Part shown: in pieces, positions 60,679-64,000 of the stretch | Position numbering within the stretch: position 1 is the first letter of the stretch | How the letters are laid out: the number at the start of each line of letters is the position of its first letter | Assembly (NCBI RefSeq): GCF_008935055.1 | Contig: NZ_CP043028.1 | Span: forward strand, 261,501 to 325,500 | Length of the DNA stretch: 64,000 bases | Source of the DNA: Pseudobutyrivibrio xylanivorans | GTDB lineage: Bacteria; Bacillota; Clostridia; Lachnospirales; Lachnospiraceae | Direction: 5' to 3' | Translations under genes and position numbers: made by a program | The notes under the pieces: generated by a model | Databases searched by the model: none | Told to the model about the DNA's origin: nothing | The model's input: only the letters and a program-made list of their open reading frames with translations

Positions 60679-63585
60679 TTAATATAAACTTTCAATTACA
60701 TCGAACAATTCGCGATTCGCCTCGATTGCATCCTCATTCCCTACGACGCAGATGTTGCGCTGAGCCATCGCTATATCAATTGGAGTAGCAAGTGCTCGAA
60801 TATCTTCGACTGTTGCATCAAGAACCTGATTACGAATCTTCTGAATATCCTCGTAGGTGATTTCTGACATATAGCAGTTCAAACCGCGCTGCCCACGCTG
60901 AGATGGTGTAAGCGGAGTGTCCATACCACTGATAGTTCCGATTATATATTTCGTCATGTCGCGCTCATCAGCATCAAAGTTTCTAAGATAATCACCAGTC
61001 TCCTCAAAGACCTTGATTGTCTCAGCAAGATTTGGATCTCTGTAGGAAACAAATATAATATCACCCTGTCGGCTTGCAATCATATTGCAGCCATAAGCTC
61101 CACCCTGAACTCTAACCTTAATCCAGAAATAATCGTAGCCTAATATTGTATTCAAAATCTTGTAGGCTCCATTATACTCATGCCCGTCGGCTGTAAAGTC
61201 TCCTGCCATTGCAACATACTGTATTTGAGATGCATCTTTAAATGCTTCCTTTACCTGACGTTTTTCAAAAGGCTGTGGCTCGAATTTGAACTTTTCATCT
61301 GAAAGCTGTGACATAACATCAACTGTAAGACGCTTAGCCTGTTCTAATGCTTCAGCCTTACCTGTCGAAGAAATAATCAAACGATTTTTAGAAAAAACGA
61401 TCTCGCATAATTTATTTAATCGTGAAATAATTTCTTCCTTCTTTGTGTCAAAATCAGCTTCTATTTCAACTAAGAATCTATAGAAGTCAAGTCCGCTTGC
61501 CTTCTCACTGTACAGCGCTCTTTTTGAAAATCCTATACGTGAACGATTTGCCGCAACCTGATTTCCTTTGCTTGCGAGCATGGCTTCTACATGAGATTTC
61601 TCCGCTGTGATAAGCTCACGTAATCGTTTTTCATCAGAGAAATCTGTGTGAAGAATCATCTCAAGAGCCAAATCCTTGGCGGCATCTGCCTCGTCATATA
61701 TAAACTTAGAACGAACCTCATAGGTCATCCTTATCTCGTCATCTTTATCGAGCACTTCGTAGAGCATGATATTGGTTGAGATTCCACCAGTATGAAGATA
61801 CATCTCATTGTTGAAATCAGCATAACTGTAATGCTCTGTGTCCATTAGACCAATGAAACGCTCCAGAAGTGAAGCATATGGAAGCCATTCAAAATTGATA
61901 TCTGAAATATCAAATACCATATTGTAATAGTGAATTCCATTGGTGCTCAGCTTATGGTGAAGGATTGTTGTTCCATTTTCCTTATAAACTTCCAAATCAA
62001 TAGGACGAGCTTCACGAGTCAAATCGTATCTGGAAAGCATTGGAATCTTAGCCAAATCCTCCTTTGGACTTGGAGTTTCCTGATACTCCTTAAGATAAGC
62101 TGTATGCTCCACTATTTCTTTAATCTGTTCAGGAGTCATAGAAGCCTTAAGCTTCGCAAGTCGCTCCTTAAGCTCTAACTCATCAGCAGTTGTCATTCCC
62201 TGCTTTGGTCTTAAAGTGACTATCGACTTATGATTGTTTAACAAGAGATAATCATTGGCAATACGGTCAAAAATTCCATCATTAACTCTTGATTTAATTT
62301 TATCAAGTACCTCAACAGAGTGTAAATGAAGGAATGGTTGATTCCTATCATATAGCCAACTATCAAGCAACTGGAGTCCAATGATAAGTCCCTTTGGTGC
62401 ACTACCAAAATCAAGTTCACGAGCCCTAAACTGCTCACCATTTATTGAAGCATAAAGGGTCTTATGATCAACACCTTTCTCGATTACATCTCGAAGTGTA
62501 TCCTCTATTATCTTAACAAAACGTTCTTTATCCTCTTCATTTGCGCCACGGGCAACAATGCTGAAATACATCTGACGCTGTGACGACTCGAAGGAACACT
62601 CAACATCCTCTGCTATGTCCGCATCAATGAGAGCCTGATAAAGTGGCGCTCCCGGAGCAGAAACTAAAGCGTAATTTAATATATCAAATGCACGGTACAT
62701 ATTAGGATCAAGCACGTCTCCTATGCACACATTATACGAAAGGAAGGTATTGTCCGCTGTATCCTGATCCGCTGCAATTGGATAATCCATTGTAATCTCT
62801 ACCGGCTTATCAAAAGGCTTCTGCATCTGAATTTCAGAATCAACCTCAAGATAATCATAATAGCGAAGATATTTTTTATCGAAATACTCAAGCAACTCAT
62901 CAATATCAGCATTACCATAAACATAAATATAGGAATTGCTTGGATGGTAGTACTTACTATGAAAATCAAGGAAATCCTCGTAGGTAAGATTTGGAATCTC
63001 CTTTGGGTCGCCACCAGACTCTGTAGAATAAGCAGTATCAGGGAAAAGAGAATTCAAAATCTGACGATTAAGCACATCATCTGGTGATGAATATGCACCC
63101 TTCATCTCGTTGTAAACAACACCATTGATAGTCAGGTCGCTTTCCTCATTCTCCATCTCATAGTGCCACCCCTCCTGCTCAAATATCTCGCGATACTTGT
63201 AGATGTTTGGATGGAAAACTGCATCCATATAAACATCTATAAGGTTCATATAGTCTGCATCATTTGTGCTGGCAATAGGATAAACTGTCTTGTCAGGATA
63301 TGTGATTGCATTAAGAAATGTATTCAAACTACCCTTTACAAGTTCAACAAATGGGTCCTTTACCGGATATTTGTCTGATCCACACAACACTGTGTGCTCA
63401 ACAATGTGAGCTACACCTGTGGAATCCTTCGGTGGAGTTCTAAAGCCTATATAAAATACTTTGTTATCATCATCGTTTGAGATAAAACAGACTCTTGCCT
63501 TTGTCTTTTTATGCTCGAAAATAAAGCCAAGAGAATCCAGTCCCTCAAGTTTTTCTTCTTTTAGAAGTTCGTAATTCTTGTTCAT
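60679..63585 (-). CDS. M16C-family metallopeptidase (insulinase/PreP-like)
   Basis: A 968-aa zinc peptidase, full length for the PreP/M16C type. Inverted zinc motif HIVEH (H60, E63, H64), further Glu in the conserved MNLIDVYMDAVF region (near 112-123). The four-domain clam-shell organisation fits the length. No signal peptide, so cytosolic peptide degradation is likely. It overlaps the mscS stop by TAATG. Followed by repeat copy 3. Confidence 0.95.
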   Translation of the reverse strand: MNKNYELLKEEKLEGLDSLGFIFEHKKTKARVCFISNDDDNKVFYIGFRTPPKDSTGVAHIVEHTVLCGSDKYPVKDPFVELVKGSLNTFLNAITYPDKTVYPIASTNDADYMNLIDVYMDAVFHPNIYKYREIFEQEGWHYEMENEESDLTINGVVYNEMKGAYSSPDDVLNRQILNSLFPDTAYSTESGGDPKEIPNLTYEDFLDFHSKYYHPSNSYIYVYGNADIDELLEYFDKKYLRYYDYLEVDSEIQMQKPFDKPVEITMDYPIAADQDTADNTFLSYNVCIGDVLDPNMYRAFDILNYALVSAPGAPLYQALIDADIAEDVECSFESSQRQMYFSIVARGANEEDKERFVKIIEDTLRDVIEKGVDHKTLYASINGEQFRARELDFGSAPKGLIIGLQLLDSWLYDRNQPFLHLHSVEVLDKIKSRVNDGIFDRIANDYLLLNNHKSIVTLRPKQGMTTADELELKERLAKLKASMTPEQIKEIVEHTAYLKEYQETPSPKEDLAKIPMLSRYDLTREARPIDLEVYKENGTTILHHKLSTNGIHYYNMVFDISDINFEWLPYASLLERFIGLMDTEHYSYADFNNEMYLHTGGISTNIMLYEVLDKDDEIRMTYEVRSKFIYDEADAAKDLALEMILHTDFSDEKRLRELITAEKSHVEAMLASKGNQVAANRSRIGFSKRALYSEKASGLDFYRFLVEIEADFDTKKEEIISRLNKLCEIVFSKNRLIISSTGKAEALEQAKRLTVDVMSQLSDEKFKFEPQPFEKRQVKEAFKDASQIQYVAMAGDFTADGHEYNGAYKILNTILGYDYFWIKVRVQGGAYGCNMIASRQGDIIFVSYRDPNLAETIKVFEETGDYLRNFDADERDMTKYIIGTISGMDTPLTPSQRGQRGLNCYMSEITYEDIQKIRNQVLDATVEDIRALATPIDIAMAQRNICVVGNEDAIEANRELFDVIESLY

Positions 63586-64000
63586 TATTTTATGTGGACA
63601 TCCAATTGATTAAAGCAGATTTCCACACCCTCCTCATCAAATCTTTCTTTTATCTGTTCAAGCACATCCCACTTGGTCTGCCAGAAATACTCAGTTTCTA
63701 CCCAAAAACGAAGACCAACATTTACCGAACTGTCAGCAAGCTCTGCCACAAAAACCTTGATAGGCTCATCAGTGATTAGATGATCTTGCTTCTCTGCTAT
63801 CTCAAGCATGATTTTTTTAGCTTTTTTAATATCTGCATCGTAACTGATGCCAACTGTCTCGTTGAACATTCGACGGGTCATTGCCGTATTATTGGTAAGT
63901 GTGGTAGCTGAAAGTGTACCGTTTGGAATCTGCACTGTGCGACCATCTATCATCTTCAAAGTAGTGTAGATAATGTTGATACGCTCAACTGTACCCTCCT
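63585..64000 (-). CDS. mechanosensitive channel MscS family, 5' part outside window
   Basis: Only the C-terminal 138 or so residues are in the window. In frame from the edge: GTVERINIIYTTLKMIDGRTVQIPNG, the typical MscS beta-domain sequence, then alpha/beta C-terminal domain up to VHIK stop. The pore helix TM3 is not in view. Small-conductance channels release solutes at high membrane tension. It overlaps the M16C gene by TAATG. Confidence 0.88.
   Translation of the reverse strand, partial: EGTVERINIIYTTLKMIDGRTVQIPNGTLSATTLTNNTAMTRRMFNETVGISYDADIKKAKKIMLEIAEKQDHLITDEPIKVFVAELADSSVNVGLRFWVETEYFWQTKWDVLEQIKERFDEEGVEICFNQLDVHIK

Overview
The window looks like chromosomal DNA of a Lachnospiraceae bacterium (Butyrivibrio/Pseudobutyrivibrio-like is my best guess). 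The evidence is AT-rich Gram-positive coding sequence, AGGAGG-type ribosome binding sites, a eukaryote-type glycyl-tRNA synthetase, DUF4364 and DUF1385 proteins, a Rho with an Arg/Glu-rich N-terminal insert, and sortase-anchored pili. Almost every gene is on the minus strand; the one clear plus-strand gene is at 13155-13754. I saw no rRNA, tRNA or CRISPR array.

Layout, left to right. (1) 1-3.4 kb is a small accessory island next to the 3' end of rpsI. It carries an XRE regulator with an ImmA/IrrE protease, and an EndoU-type RNase toxin with a candidate immunity protein and a DUF4417 protein. A 17-bp sequence copied from the end of rpsI occurs at 229-245, 3288-3304 and in rpsI itself (3441-3457), as expected for attachment sites; no integrase lies between them. 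(2) 3.4-13.8 kb is housekeeping: rplM-rpsI, truA, an ECF transporter core with its two ATPases fused, trmL, an Lrp-type regulator with an aminotransferase, an AIR-synthase-family protein, a VanW-family secreted protein, a tiny 32-aa membrane protein and a TPR-like membrane protein.

(3) 13.8-46.3 kb is a 32-kb cell-surface fibre/pilus region and the most interesting part. It has four transcription units (A-D), read right to left. Unit A encodes a fusion of a SipW-type signal peptidase with a class B sortase, plus a 1094-aa coiled-coil surface protein. Units B, C and D each carry a paralogous five-part module in the same order: a 350-aa isopeptide-type domain protein, a TasA/CalY-like protein with an AYFTD signal, a second SipW-type-signal protein, an (S/N)PxTG-anchored protein, and a MucBP-like membrane protein. 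Units B and C also have a large tip adhesin and an LPFTGG shaft pilin, and unit C has two class C sortases. In unit D the first module part is fused to an adhesin. All four units carry the same upstream motif, TGCCA twice at exactly 20-nt spacing. My inference is that this is one co-regulated system. In it, the SipW-SrtB fusion would mature and anchor the TasA-like and (S/N)PxTG subunits, while the class C sortases would build the LPxTG pili.

(4) 46.4-64 kb is housekeeping again: a family 2 glycosyltransferase, rpmE-DUF1385-prmC-prfA, DUF4364, malic enzyme, rho, a CBS/DRTGG-type inorganic pyrophosphatase, a coiled-coil membrane protein, glyQS, recO, era, an M16C metallopeptidase and a truncated MscS channel. 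A family of about 85-nt structured repeats with compensatory base changes follows the stop codons of truA, the aminotransferase and the M16C peptidase.
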